DNA of 64,000 nt from Humibacter sp049446075 (GCF_049446075.1 NZ_JBMSEB010000002.1:186001-250000), one strand, 5' to 3'; numbered from the stretch's first letter, positions 1 to 8,781 are shown. A program made the numbers and translations. The notes: generated from the sequence alone by a model not told the origin.

Positions 1-321
1 ACCGGAGGCGTCTCCAGCGGTGGATTCGGCGGCGCCCTCGCCGACGGAGCCCGCCGAGCGTTCTCCGGTGGTGGCGCGAGCGGAAGCGGTGCTGCATCGA
101 GCGCGGCGCCCGGCACGGGCAGGTTCGGAGGGTTCGGGGCGGCGGCGAGATCCGCTGCGAGCTCTGCCACCACCCAGGTTGACCTGAGCGCACCCGTCAC
201 GGTCTGGATCATCGCCGCCGCCGTCGGGCTCGCGATCCTCGGCGGCCTGCTGGCCGGTGCCATCGGCGGATGGCGGGCCTCGCGCCTGCGCCCCGCCGAA
301 GCGCTGCGGTCCGTGCAGTAG
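1..321 (+). CDS. ABC transporter permease, C-terminal fragment (FtsX/MacB type)
   Basis: This open reading frame enters from the left edge and ends at TAG 319-321. About 60 residues of Gly/Ala/Ser-rich sequence precede one hydrophobic segment (VWIIAAAVGLAILGGLLAG) and the tail GGWRASRLRPAEALRSVQ. A last membrane helix followed by 'R..rl.P.eALR' is the usual end of FtsX-like permeases. The gene is cut by the window edge, so its length and earlier helices are unknown. The ATPase gene begins 40 bp downstream in the same direction, so the two probably form one exporter of the MacB/LolCDE type. The substrate cannot be inferred. Confidence 0.8.
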   Translation, partial: TGGVSSGGFGGALADGARRAFSGGGASGSGAASSAAPGTGRFGGFGAAARSAASSATTQVDLSAPVTVWIIAAAVGLAILGGLLAGAIGGWRASRLRPAEALRSVQ

Positions 322-361
322 GCCGGGCATCCGCGATCAACGACAACATAAGGAACGCGAC

Positions 362-1033
362 ATGTACAAGCTGACGAACGTCACCAAGCAATACCAGGCC
401 AAGGGGGGAAAGGTGACGGCGCTGAACGATGTCACGCTCGAGATCCCGGACGGCCAGCTTGTGGCCATCCAGGGACCAACAGGTGGCGGCAAGTCGACGC
501 TGCTGCAGATGCTGGGCGCGCTCGACCGGCCGACCTCCGGGACGGTCGAGCTGGAGGACTCGAGCCTTGGCAAGCTGGGCGACGGACGGTTGACGGGCAT
601 CCGAGGCAAGGAGATCGGGTTCGTCTTCCAGGGCTTCAACCTCATCCCCACGCTCACGGCGCTCGAGAACGTCGAGACCGCGCTCGTTCCGCTCGGCATT
701 CCCGGTCCGGAGCGAAGGGAGCGCGCGACGAAGGCGTTGGAATCGGTGGGGCTGGGCGATCGCGGCGACCACCGGCCGGCGGAGCTCTCCGGAGGTCAGC
801 AGCAGCGCGTCGCCATCGCCAGGGCGCTGGTGAAGGAACCCGAAGTGTTGTTGGCGGACGAGCCGACGGGCAACCTTGACGAGGAGACCCGCGACGAGAT
901 CATGGAGCTGCTCGAGGGTCTGTGGCGCGCCCGCGGCCTCACGCTCGTGATCGTCACGCACGACTCAGCGGTCGCCCGCCGCGCCCAGCGTCGCCTGCAC
1001 ATCAAGCAGGGCAAGGTCAAAGAGGTCGCATAG
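362..1033 (+). CDS. ABC transporter ATP-binding protein (LolD/MacB-like)
   Basis: The product is a 223-residue nucleotide-binding subunit that would power the permease encoded just upstream. It shows Walker A (GPTGGGKST, about residue 40), a Q-loop (FVFQGFNLIP), the signature LSGGQQQR, Walker B (VLLADEP) and the switch His in VIVTHD. Size and motif spacing match the LolD/MacB/FtsE group that pairs with FtsX-like permeases. The ATG at 362 is chosen because AAGGAA precedes it and family homology starts at MYKLTNVTKQY. An upstream in-frame start would add unrelated residues. A strong hairpin follows the stop codon. Confidence 0.93.
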   Translation: MYKLTNVTKQYQAKGGKVTALNDVTLEIPDGQLVAIQGPTGGGKSTLLQMLGALDRPTSGTVELEDSSLGKLGDGRLTGIRGKEIGFVFQGFNLIPTLTALENVETALVPLGIPGPERRERATKALESVGLGDRGDHRPAELSGGQQQRVAIARALVKEPEVLLADEPTGNLDEETRDEIMELLEGLWRARGLTLVIVTHDSAVARRAQRRLHIKQGKVKEVA

Positions 1034-1054
1034 ACCGACCGCTCGGCAGACGCA

Positions 1055-1098
1055 AATGCCGCGAGTCCCGCCCCTCAGGGGGCGGGACTCGCGGCATT
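1055..1098. terminator. Bidirectional Rho-independent terminator
   Basis: A perfect 20-bp inverted repeat (arm AATGCCGCGAGTCCCGCCCC) closes a 4-nt loop between two convergent genes, the ABC ATPase on the plus strand and the oxidoreductase on the minus strand. The arms end in AAT/ATT, giving weak U-runs both ways. Confidence 0.85.
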
Positions 1099-1112
1099 AT
1101 GCCTGGTGGATG

Positions 1113-2237
1113 TCAGGCCAGCGTCGCTGCCGAGGCATCCCATCCGTCTGGGAGGACTGCAGTCGGAGTGAAGGTGCTTTCGACCGTGACCCATTCGCCG
1201 GTCTCGGCCGCCTGGATGGTCGAGACCATCACATCGAGCGCGTGGTACGCCTGCTCACCGCTTGCACGTTCAGGCACTCCTGCGCGGATGGCGCGCGCCA
1301 GCTCGACAACGCCGGTTCCGCGGGCCGACAGCTCGCCCTCGACCTCGATCGTCTTGGGCTCGTCGCTGCCGTCGTGCAGCACGAGGTTGCCGACGAACAT
1401 GTTCGGGTCATTGACCTCGAGCGCGCCGTCGACGCCGGTCACCTCGAAGAGCGTGCGCTTGATCTGCGATTCGAAGCTGAAGATGCTCTGCGACGTCTGG
1501 CCGCTCTCGAACTCGAAGACGGCGGTCACGTGGGTGGGGACCGTCACGTCGAAGGTCTGGCCAGCAAGCGGGCCGGATCCGATCGTGCGAATCGGCTTGG
1601 CCTTCGACGCCACCGCCGCCACGCGCTTCACCGGTCCGAAGAACTGGATCAGCGTCGTGATGTAGTACGGGCCGATGTCGAAAAGCGGGCCCGCGCCCTC
1701 CTGGAACAGGAAGGCGGGGTTCGGGTGCCACGACTCCGGACCCGGGTTCTGGATGATCGTGAGCGCCGTCTGCGGCACGCCGATCGCGCCCGACTCGAGG
1801 AGCCTTCGGGCCGTCTGGATGCCCGCACCCAGGAAGGTGTCGGGTGCGCATGCCACCCGCAGGCCGGCGGCGTGGGCCGCGTCCAGTACACGCTTTCCGC
1901 TCTCGCGGTCAAGAGCGATGGGCTTCTCGCTCCACACGTTCTTGCCTGCGGCCACAGCCTGGAGTGCCACCTCGGCGTGAGCGCTCGGGATCGTGAGATT
2001 CACGACGATCTCGATCTCGGGATCCGCCAGCAGCTGCTCGACGGTGCCGGATGCCGGCACTCCGAATTTCTCGGCCTGCTCGGCGGCGCGCTCGAGGTCG
2101 ATGTCGGCGATGAAGCGCACGTCGACATCCGGGAACGCCGTGAGGTTGGTCAGGTACTGCGTCGAAATGTTGCCTGCGCCGATGACGCCGACTCCGACGG
2201 GGCCGGTCTTACCCGGAGTGGTGGTGGACTCGCTCAT
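1113..2237 (-). CDS. Gfo/Idh/MocA family oxidoreductase
   Basis: The product is a 374-residue NAD(P)-dependent dehydrogenase of the glucose-fructose oxidoreductase/inositol dehydrogenase/MocA superfamily. The N-terminal Rossmann motif GVIGAGNIS lies near residue 17 and the family EKP motif (WSEKPIALD) near residue 100. The C-terminal half is the usual alpha/beta substrate domain. The start overlaps the stop of the upstream isomerase gene by 4 bp (ATGA), so the two are translationally coupled. Partners of this kind oxidise and isomerise sugars or inositols, but the substrate is not readable here. Confidence 0.9.
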   Translation of the reverse strand: MSESTTTPGKTGPVGVGVIGAGNISTQYLTNLTAFPDVDVRFIADIDLERAAEQAEKFGVPASGTVEQLLADPEIEIVVNLTIPSAHAEVALQAVAAGKNVWSEKPIALDRESGKRVLDAAHAAGLRVACAPDTFLGAGIQTARRLLESGAIGVPQTALTIIQNPGPESWHPNPAFLFQEGAGPLFDIGPYYITTLIQFFGPVKRVAAVASKAKPIRTIGSGPLAGQTFDVTVPTHVTAVFEFESGQTSQSIFSFESQIKRTLFEVTGVDGALEVNDPNMFVGNLVLHDGSDEPKTIEVEGELSARGTGVVELARAIRAGVPERASGEQAYHALDVMVSTIQAAETGEWVTVESTFTPTAVLPDGWDASAATLA

Positions 2238-2983
2238 GCCAGACCTTCCTTGGTGAGGAACGCGAAGCTGTCGGCGACCGCAGTGAAGCGGTTGTCGCGT
2301 GAGTCGTCGAGCTCGATGACTCGCAGCGCGTTCGGGGCGGCCTCGATGATGTCACGGATCGGCAGGCTTCCGCTTCCCACTGCGACCTGGTCCTTTGTGT
2401 CCTTCGTCGCGGGGCCGTCCTTGATGTGCAGTGCGACCACGCGGTCGCCCAGTCTGCCGAGCACCTCGACGGGGTTCTCGCCGCCGACGGCGACCCAGTA
2501 GGTGTCGAGCTCGATGACCACCTCGGGGTCGAGCTTCGAGACGAAGTACTCGAGGGCGTTCTGCCCGTCGATCTTGTTCTCGAACTCGTGAGCGTGGTTG
2601 TGGTACCCGACGCGCACGCCGTGCTGGGCAGCGATCTTCGCTGCGCTGTTCAGCTGAGCCGCCGTGTGCTCGATGGCCTCGGCGGTCTTCCACCGGTCTT
2701 CAGGCACGTGCGGATCGATAACGGTCTGCACGCCGAGCGCCTTGGCCGCGTCGAACGTCGCCGCGATCTCCTCGTCGGTCTCGCCGAGGAAATGCACGTG
2801 CACGGTCGGTGCGGCGAGTCCGGCGGCAGACAGTGCGTCGCCCAAGCCGGGGAAGTTGGTGAAGGCGAAAGGCTCGACCTGAGTGAAGCCCACCTCGGCG
2901 AGCTTGTTCAGGGTGCCCTGCAGATCGTCTTGCAGCGCCTCACGCACGGTGTAGAGCTGCACGGAAACAGGTGAGGTGGTCAC
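2234..2983 (-). CDS. Sugar phosphate isomerase/epimerase (AP-endonuclease-2-type TIM barrel)
   Basis: The product is a 249-residue xylose-isomerase-like TIM barrel. It starts MTTSPVSVQLYTVREALQDD, which is typical of the family. Likely metal-site segments are EPFAF, HVHFLGE, GYHNHAHEFE and VIELD. It is the first gene of a two-gene minus-strand operon with the Gfo/Idh dehydrogenase. The ATG is preceded by AGGAGAAT. The family includes IolE, Hyi and KDG-related enzymes, and I cannot choose among them. Confidence 0.88.
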   Translation of the reverse strand: MTTSPVSVQLYTVREALQDDLQGTLNKLAEVGFTQVEPFAFTNFPGLGDALSAAGLAAPTVHVHFLGETDEEIAATFDAAKALGVQTVIDPHVPEDRWKTAEAIEHTAAQLNSAAKIAAQHGVRVGYHNHAHEFENKIDGQNALEYFVSKLDPEVVIELDTYWVAVGGENPVEVLGRLGDRVVALHIKDGPATKDTKDQVAVGSGSLPIRDIIEAAPNALRVIELDDSRDNRFTAVADSFAFLTKEGLA

Positions 2984-3279
2984 GATTCTCCTCGTCGAGA
3001 GCCTCGTAGCGCGGACGGATGCCGCGGCGAGGCCGATGCTTCGTTGTCAACGTCCCCTGCGGGCACGCGTCGAGGCACTGATCCAGCGAATGCTCCTGGA
3101 CACTGCTTCGCGCACCGCTTCTGGCACCGCTTGCGACGGCCAGAGATCGGGGTCGAATCGATTGAACCACACTTCGGGGCCGGGATGAGTCGCTTCGAAA
3201 CACTCCGTCGTGCGGTGGAACTCTTCGGACACCCGCCACGACGCGCGGCGTCGTCTCCCGCCGGGGGCACAATGGAGCG
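2984..3279. other. Intergenic region between divergent genes
   Basis: These 296 bp separate the isomerase operon from the YqaJ-type gene and should hold both promoters, but I see no clear operator palindrome. A 61-codon minus-strand reading frame from GTG 3232 to 3047 (VSEEFHRTTECFEATH...) is rich in Trp and Phe. It has no ribosome site and only moderate GC at third positions, so I do not call it a gene. Confidence 0.4.
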
Positions 3280-3948
3280 GTGACCGACACGATGCTCTCT
3301 CTGTTCGATGAGGAGCTCGAGGCCGCTCTCCACCCCCAGGGCGCGCAAGCGCCGCGGGCCGCGGCAAAGCCCGTGCTTCCGCACGAGCGGCGCATCCTCG
3401 CCCACGCATCGGATCGTGTTGCGTGGCTGCGTGCCCGTGCCCGCGGCATCACCGCGACCGATGTCGCGAAGCTGTCCACTCCGGCATCCGTTCTGGCCGC
3501 CGCCAGGCAGAAGGTGCACGGATCCGGATTCACCGGAAACGTCTTCACGGAACACGGCAAGGCCAGGGAACCGCAGATCGCCAAGTGGGTGCTGAGCGAG
3601 CACGGGATAGTGCCGAGCGACGCACTGTTCCACGCGGTGAGCGACAGACGACACCTCGCAACTCCTGACGGGCTCGTGGCACGGGAGACCGGTCGCCTGG
3701 AGCTCGCCGAGATCAAGACGACGAACAAGCCGTGGCGAAGCATCCCAAGGCACTACCTGCGACAGGTGTGGTGGCAGCAGTATGTGCTCGGTGCCGAACG
3801 CACGCTCGTCGTGTGGGAGCGTCACGACGGATTCGTGCCGATCGGCGAGCCGGAGTGCCGCTGGATCGATCGCGACGAGGACGAGATCGAGCTGCTGGTG
3901 CGCCTTGCCGGTCAGCTCATCGGAGTGCTCGCGACCGGCCGGGTGTGA
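3280..3948 (+). CDS. YqaJ-type (lambda-exonuclease-like) nuclease family protein
   Basis: The 222-residue product has the YqaJ viral recombinase fold pattern: WLRARARGITATDVAKL (normally 'R..gIggSd'), EHGKAREPQI, the acidic ATPDGLV, the catalytic LAEIKTT (E-x-K), and QVWWQQYVLGAERTLVV near the end. These correspond to the PD-(D/E)xK active site of lambda-exonuclease-like enzymes. It stands alone, with no beta/RecT partner and no other phage genes nearby. It may therefore be a domesticated chromosomal member with an unknown DNA-processing role. The GTG start is uncertain: GGAG lies only 2 nt before it, and ATG 3292 (MLSLFDEE) is an alternative. Confidence 0.75.
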   Translation: MTDTMLSLFDEELEAALHPQGAQAPRAAAKPVLPHERRILAHASDRVAWLRARARGITATDVAKLSTPASVLAAARQKVHGSGFTGNVFTEHGKAREPQIAKWVLSEHGIVPSDALFHAVSDRRHLATPDGLVARETGRLELAEIKTTNKPWRSIPRHYLRQVWWQQYVLGAERTLVVWERHDGFVPIGEPECRWIDRDEDEIELLVRLAGQLIGVLATGRV

Positions 3949-4015
3949 CGGAGGGCGTCTGCGTGAGCGTTGGCGCCCCGGGCCAATGTCGCGCCCGATG
4001 CCGTCGGCGGTTGGT

Positions 4016-4647
4016 CTACGTCCTATAGCGCGCGTTCAGGGACGGACGGTTCCCGCCCTCCAGCAGTCCCAGCTCAACCGCCGCGAGATCCTGCAGATCG
4101 TTCGCATTGCCCAGCGCGGGAATGCACACGCTTTCGCCGCGGCTGAATGCGCCCCAGGCAGCGACAGCGACGTCATCAGCGGTCATGGCTTGAGGGTCGC
4201 TCCGGGCAGCACCTTCGGCGAACTCGGTCTGCACGCGTCCGGGACACACGAGCGTGACCTGTACGCCGGTACCCGCCACTTCGCCGGCCAGCAGCCGGCT
4301 GAGCGCGACGATTCCGGCTTTGGCCGAGGCATAGATCGCACGGGCTGGCAGATACGGCGCGCGCTGCCCCGCGCTGAACGCGAGCAACGACGCGACGTTG
4401 ATGGTCCCTCCCGATCCCCTCTCGAGCAGTCTCGGAAGGATTGCGCGACTGAGAAGGAGCGGCGCGGCGGCATTCAACGTCCAGAGCTGACTGACCATCT
4501 CCGGCGTGACCGTGGCAAGCGGAGCGTAACCGCCGGCTCCGGCGTTATTCACGAGAACGTCGACATCGCCTTGGGAAAGGCGATCGGCGACAGTCTGGAT
4601 CCCTTCGTTCTCCGCGAGGTCCGCCACGAGGACGCGCCGCGCACCCG
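4016..4647 (-). pseudogene. Short-chain dehydrogenase, N-terminally truncated
   Basis: The SDR C-terminal three quarters are intact: GARRVLVADLAENEG, the NAG motif (DVDVLVNNAG), the catalytic Ser strand (INVASLLAFSAG) and YASAK (Y-x3-K). Everything before GARRVLVADL is missing, including the TGxxxGIG cofactor-binding loop. Upstream in the same frame the reading is unrelated (MRHRRQDRPLLSRRF...) and is antisense to a MarR fragment. A product could be made from ATG 4732, but without the nucleotide-binding loop it should be inactive. I interpret this as a deletion that removed the 5' end together with the 5' end of the divergent regulator. Confidence 0.75.
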
Positions 4648-4851
4648 AGCGATCGTCGATCCTCGATCGTTCAATTGAGCGATGCCGGAACCGCCGTGAC
4701 AAAAGGGGCCGGTCCTGTCTTCGATGACGCACTCGACCGGCTGATCGGCGGCTCGCTCGAGCCGCAAGCGTTGACGGAGTTCGCCGACTCGCTCCGAGGA
4801 CTGAGGGAGGGCGCAGGGCGACAGGCCGCCAATGGGTCAGAAGCTGAGTGA
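4640..4851 (+). pseudogene. MarR-family regulator, C-terminal remnant
   Basis: The plus frame from about 4642 to TGA 4849-4851 reads HPSDRRSSIVQLSDAGTAV followed by about 45 residues rich in Leu, Asp and Glu. HPsDRRs...v.LtdaG is the conserved wing of MarR winged helices, followed by the dimerisation helix. The recognition helix and N-terminus are absent because the frame runs directly into antisense dehydrogenase sequence at the junction near 4642-4647. It was probably the divergent regulator of the truncated dehydrogenase. Confidence 0.65.
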
Positions 4852-4868
4852 AGGTATGAGGCCCGGCG

Positions 4869-5420
4869 TCACTTAGCGGTCACCGGCGCCAGTGCCTGCT
4901 CGAATACGAAGTCGTCCTCCCAGCGGTCCCCGACCCGGAAACGCTTCACGCCCACCTTCGAGAAGCCGCTCTTGAGGTAGAACCGCTGTGCGCGCTCGTT
5001 CTCTTCATTGACGCCCAGCCACATTCCGGCGGCACCGTGCTCGCGGGCGGCATCGATGGATACCTGCATCAGGCGTCCCGCCACGCCTCGGCCGTGATGG
5101 CCTGGCAGCACGTAGCACTTGCTCAGCTCGCTGGTCGGGCGCAACGTGAGGGCGCCGGCCACGTCCTCGTCGTGCGGCTCGCCGAACACGACCATGGTGT
5201 AGCCGATCGGCTGCCCGTTCTCTTCGGCGACGAGCACGACCCGATCCGGATCGGAGAGGTATGCCCGGAAGGAGGCGGCCGAGAGGTTCTCAATGACGAA
5301 GGTGGCGGCATCCTCCCTCGTGGTGTGCGGAGGGCAGGCGAGCGGGAACGTGACGGCCGCGACGAATGCCAGGGCGTCGGCATCCGTCGCGGTCGCCCGG
5401 CGGATCGTCACTTCGGTCAT
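4869..5420 (-). CDS. GNAT family N-acetyltransferase
   Basis: The product is a 183-residue acetyl-CoA-dependent acyltransferase. The N-terminus TEVTIRRATATDADALA is the usual GNAT beta-1/alpha-1. Motif A is seen as KCYVLPGHHGRGVAGRLM (acetyl-CoA pyrophosphate loop), followed by GLGVNEEN-type strand residues and FYLKSGFSKVG. The substrate is unknown. It lies 50 bp downstream of aceB in the same direction but does not obviously belong to the glyoxylate pathway. Confidence 0.88.
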   Translation of the reverse strand: MTEVTIRRATATDADALAFVAAVTFPLACPPHTTREDAATFVIENLSAASFRAYLSDPDRVVLVAEENGQPIGYTMVVFGEPHDEDVAGALTLRPTSELSKCYVLPGHHGRGVAGRLMQVSIDAAREHGAAGMWLGVNEENERAQRFYLKSGFSKVGVKRFRVGDRWEDDFVFEQALAPVTAK

Positions 5421-5470
5421 GCCTTCACGCTAGCCGCTCGCCTTCGCACTCGGTCGCAGGGCGCTGCTGC

Positions 5471-7153
5471 TCACGCCGCCCGCTCCATGGCTGCGTGCTC
5501 CCTCGCCGGCTTCGGCGGCACGACGACGTCTGCATCGTCGCCCAGGTAGCGCAGGTAGGCGACCACGGTGAGGAACGCCGGATACTCGGGCCGCAGCGCC
5601 ACCTCGTCGAGCACCCTGGCGGCGTCGTCGAAACGGTCCGCCGGTGTTCGCGGTAGGCCTGCCATCACCTCGTCTCGCACGCGTCGAACGAACTCCAGAT
5701 CGATGAGCTCGCCTTCCGCGGTCACTACCCGGTTCTCGATCCACTGCCACAGCTGCGAGCGTGCGATCTCGGCGGTGGCGGCATCCTCCATGAGGTTATC
5801 GATCGCGACGGCGCCCACGCCCCGCAGCCACGCCTCGACGTAGCGCAACGTGACCTGGATGTCGTCGCGCACTCCAGCACGAGACACCGTTCCCGGGGCC
5901 CCCGCGAAGCCGAGCAGGTCGGATGCCTGCACCCGCACGTCCTGCCTCGTGCGTTCCAGCTGATGCGGCTTCGACCCGAGCACGGCGTCGAATTCGGCCA
6001 GCGCGGTCGCGATGAGATCCGGATGCGCCACCCACGTGCCGTCGAACCCGTCGCCCGCTTCGCGCCTCTTGTCGTCCGCCACTCTCTCGAGTGCGCGCCG
6101 TGTGACCTCGGGGTCCCGCCGGTTGGGGATGAACGCGCTCATGCCGCCGATGGCATATGCCCAGCGCCGATGGCACGTGGAGACGAGGAGTTCAGTGTAC
6201 GCGCGCATGAAGGGCACCGTCATGGTCAGCTGCGACCGGTCGGGAAGCACGTAGGCGCTGCCGCGTGAGCGGTAGGTCTTGATGATGCTGAAGAGGTAGT
6301 CCCAGCGTCCGGCGTTCAGGCCGGCGCAGTGCTCGCGCAGCTGGTACAGGATCTCCTCCATCTGGAAAGCGGCATGCAGGGTCTCGATCAGGACCGTTGC
6401 GCGAATCGTGCCAACTGGCATCCCGATGCGTTCCTGCGCGAACGCGAAGACGTCGTTCCAGAGCCGCGCCTCCTCGTGATGCTCGAGCTTGGGCAGGTAG
6501 AAGTACGGGCCGGTGCCGCCGTCCACGAGGCTCTGCGCGTTGTGCCAGAAGTACAGACCGAAGTCGACGAGGCTGCCTGACGCCGCGAGGCTGCGACCCT
6601 GGCGGTCGACGAACAGCAGGTGTTTCTCTCCGAGGTGCCAGCCGCGGGGACGCATCACGATGGTGGGCGGGTGTTCCGCGGTGACCCGGTATTCCTTGCC
6701 TTCTGGACTCCTGTGGGTCAGTTCTCCTCGGACGGCGTCGAACAGCGACAGCTGACCCTCTACGACGTTCGCCCAGGTCGGGCTGGTCGCGTCCTCCTGG
6801 TCGGCCAGCCACACTCGGGCGCCTGAGTTCAGCGCGTTGATCGCCATTTTGCGATCCGTTGGCCCGGTGATCTCGACGCGCCGGTCCTCGAGCCCGGGAC
6901 CTGCGCCGGCGACTCGCCACGTGGAGTCGTCGCGTATCCATGCCGTTTCGGGCATGAAGTCGGGATCCCGGCCGTTCGCGATTTCGGCGCGCCGTCGCAT
7001 CCTGTCCGCGAGAAGCTCGTGCCGACGCGCAGCGAAGCGATCGTGCAGTTCGGTGAGGAAACCGAGCGCGCCAGGCGAGAGGATTTGCTCGTAGCGGTCG
7101 CCCAGCGCCGCGGCGATCTCAATGCGCGGCTCGTGTTCTTCGGTGGTGTTCAT
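5471..7153 (-). CDS. aceB: Malate synthase A
   Basis: The 560-residue enzyme condenses glyoxylate with acetyl-CoA to malate, the second step of the glyoxylate shunt. Family hallmarks are INALNSGARVWLADQEDA, the signature LPKLEHHEEARLWND, TIRATVLIETLHAAF (catalytic Arg and Glu) and GMSAFIPNR. Size fits the A form (about 530 residues), not the 720-residue G form. ATG 7153 is preferred over ATG 7159 because AAGG ends only 1 nt before the earlier ATG but about 7 nt before the later one. It lies 41 bp downstream of aceA and is probably co-transcribed with it. Confidence 0.95.
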   Translation of the reverse strand: MNTTEEHEPRIEIAAALGDRYEQILSPGALGFLTELHDRFAARRHELLADRMRRRAEIANGRDPDFMPETAWIRDDSTWRVAGAGPGLEDRRVEITGPTDRKMAINALNSGARVWLADQEDATSPTWANVVEGQLSLFDAVRGELTHRSPEGKEYRVTAEHPPTIVMRPRGWHLGEKHLLFVDRQGRSLAASGSLVDFGLYFWHNAQSLVDGGTGPYFYLPKLEHHEEARLWNDVFAFAQERIGMPVGTIRATVLIETLHAAFQMEEILYQLREHCAGLNAGRWDYLFSIIKTYRSRGSAYVLPDRSQLTMTVPFMRAYTELLVSTCHRRWAYAIGGMSAFIPNRRDPEVTRRALERVADDKRREAGDGFDGTWVAHPDLIATALAEFDAVLGSKPHQLERTRQDVRVQASDLLGFAGAPGTVSRAGVRDDIQVTLRYVEAWLRGVGAVAIDNLMEDAATAEIARSQLWQWIENRVVTAEGELIDLEFVRRVRDEVMAGLPRTPADRFDDAARVLDEVALRPEYPAFLTVVAYLRYLGDDADVVVPPKPAREHAAMERAA

Positions 7154-7194
7154 GTCCATTCCTTCGTTTTTCCAGGCTCCCTGAGCGAGCGGCT

Positions 7195-8544
7195 TTAGAA
7201 CTGTGCTTGTTCGGTCGAACCGGCGAGCGCGAGCGTGGCGCTCGAAGGGTTCAGAGCGGTCGCGATGAGGTCGAAGTAGCCCGTACCGACCTCTCGCTGG
7301 TGGCGGGTGGCGGTGTACCCGTCGGCCTCGGATGCGAGCTCGGCCTCTTGCAGCTCGACGTACGCGCTCATCTGCCGCTGCGAGTAGTCACGTGCGAGCG
7401 TGAACATCGAGTGGTTCAGCGCGTGGAAGCCCGCGAGGGTGATGAACTGGAACGCGTACCCCATCGCGGCCAGCTCCCGCTGGAACCGTGCGATCGTCGC
7501 GTCGTCGAGGTGTCGCTTCCAGTTGAACGACGGCGAGCAGTTGTACGCCAGCCGCTTGTTCGGGAAGTCGTCATGGATGCGTTCGGCGAAGCGTCGCGCG
7601 AGCTCGAGGTCGGGTTCGGAGCTCTCGACCCAGAGCAGGTCCGCGTACGGTGCGTACGCGATTCCGCGGGCGATGACGGGGTCGATGCCGTTCCGCACTT
7701 CGTAGAACCCTTCGGCGGTGCGCGTTCCGGTGAGGAACTCGCGGTCGCGTTCGTCGTGGTCGCTCGTGAGCAAGGTGGCGGCCAGCGCATCCGTTCTCGC
7801 GATGACGACAGTGGGTACGTCTGCCACATCGGCCGCGAGTCTCGCGGCGTTGAGGGTGCGGATGTGCTGCGACGTCGGCACGAGCACTTTGCCGCCCATG
7901 TGCCCGCACTTCTTCTCGCTGGCGAGCTGGTCTTCCCAGTGCACCCCGGCAGCGCCCGCCTCGATCATCGAGCGCATGAGCTCGTAGGCGTTGAGCGGTC
8001 CTCCGAAGCCGGCCTCCGCGTCGGCCACGATGGGGGCGAGCCAGTCGATGTCGCTCGGGCTGCCGCTCGAGGCGTCGATCTGGTCAGCTCGCAACAGCGC
8101 GTTGTTGATGCGACGCACGACCGCCGGCACCGAGTTCGCCGGGTAGAGGCTCTGGTCCGGGTAGGTCTGGCCGGAGAGGTTGGCGTCGGCCGCCACCTGC
8201 CAACCGGAGAGGTAGATGGCCTGAAGGCCGGCACGCACCTGCTGTACCGCCTGGTTGCCGGTGAGCGCACCCAGAGCTGCGATCCACCGGTAGTCGCCGC
8301 CCGCCGAGCGGGAGTCCGCACCCGTGGCAGGAACCTCGGTCTGCTGCAGCTGCCGCCACAGCCGCTCGGCTCCGCGACGGGCGAGCGTGTGCTCTTCGCC
8401 GATCCGACCGCGAAGCGCGACGACGTCGGCGGCACTGTAGTCGCGGCGGATGCCGTCCCATCGCGAATCGGCGCTCCATTCCAGTTCCAGCTCGTCAGCG
8501 GTCTGTGTCGCCTCGCCTGGTCGTGGTGCGATCTGCTCGGTCAT
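7195..8544 (-). CDS. aceA: Isocitrate lyase
   Basis: The 449-residue enzyme cleaves isocitrate to succinate and glyoxylate, the entry to the glyoxylate shunt. The catalytic loop KKCGHMGGK is present, and SGWQVAADAN, PDQSLYPANSVP and YNCSPSFNWKRHLD match the family closely. ATG 8544 (MTEQIAPRPG) is chosen because AGGAG lies 7 nt upstream. A longer in-frame start at 8616 adds non-homologous residues. With aceB downstream it forms the operon for growth on acetate or fatty acids. The divergent RamB-type regulator and the palindrome between them suggest carbon-source control. Confidence 0.96.
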   Translation of the reverse strand: MTEQIAPRPGEATQTADELELEWSADSRWDGIRRDYSAADVVALRGRIGEEHTLARRGAERLWRQLQQTEVPATGADSRSAGGDYRWIAALGALTGNQAVQQVRAGLQAIYLSGWQVAADANLSGQTYPDQSLYPANSVPAVVRRINNALLRADQIDASSGSPSDIDWLAPIVADAEAGFGGPLNAYELMRSMIEAGAAGVHWEDQLASEKKCGHMGGKVLVPTSQHIRTLNAARLAADVADVPTVVIARTDALAATLLTSDHDERDREFLTGTRTAEGFYEVRNGIDPVIARGIAYAPYADLLWVESSEPDLELARRFAERIHDDFPNKRLAYNCSPSFNWKRHLDDATIARFQRELAAMGYAFQFITLAGFHALNHSMFTLARDYSQRQMSAYVELQEAELASEADGYTATRHQREVGTGYFDLIATALNPSSATLALAGSTEQAQF

Positions 8545-8711
8545 CGTGTTCTCCTGACGCTCGTATTCGGTGGCTGCGAGCACCACCCACCCGGTCTGAT
8601 CGGCTCGCTGCGACAAGACTGCGGCCGTCGGGCCGCCGCGATCCGGGATTCGGAAGAAGAAGGTGGGCCTGACTTCCGTGCCGCGGAAAATCCACGACTC
8701 CTCCCCCGAAT

Positions 8712-8735
8712 GCAGAAGAACGGCAGTTCTTCTGC
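8712..8735. promoter_or_regulatory. Palindromic operator candidate between aceA and the RamB-type gene
   Basis: A perfect inverted repeat, GCAGAAGAAC - 4 nt - GTTCTTCTGC, lies 46 bp upstream of the regulator ATG and about 168 bp upstream of aceA. Its position in a divergent promoter region suggests a binding site for the adjacent HTH regulator. It does not resemble the A/T-rich TTTGCAAA-type RamB site known from Corynebacterium. Confidence 0.55.
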
Positions 8736-8781
8736 TGTCTCACGCCCAGCTGAAGAGCAGCACCGGTGACAGCATCGGCAC

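Noticed and set aside
1056..2501. 481-codon plus-strand frame opposite the Gfo/Idh gene
   Set aside because: It is antisense to a clear oxidoreductase, shows no family motif and has an Arg/His-rich composition typical of GC-rich shadow frames.
3047..3232. 61-codon minus-strand frame VSEEFHRTTECFEATH...
   Set aside because: The sequence is protein-like (Trp/Phe), but there is no ribosome site, third-position GC is lower than in neighbouring genes and no homology is recalled. Kept only as a note.
3280..3948. Prophage remnant suggested by the YqaJ-type nuclease
   Set aside because: No integrase, attachment repeats, structural genes or change in base composition surround it.
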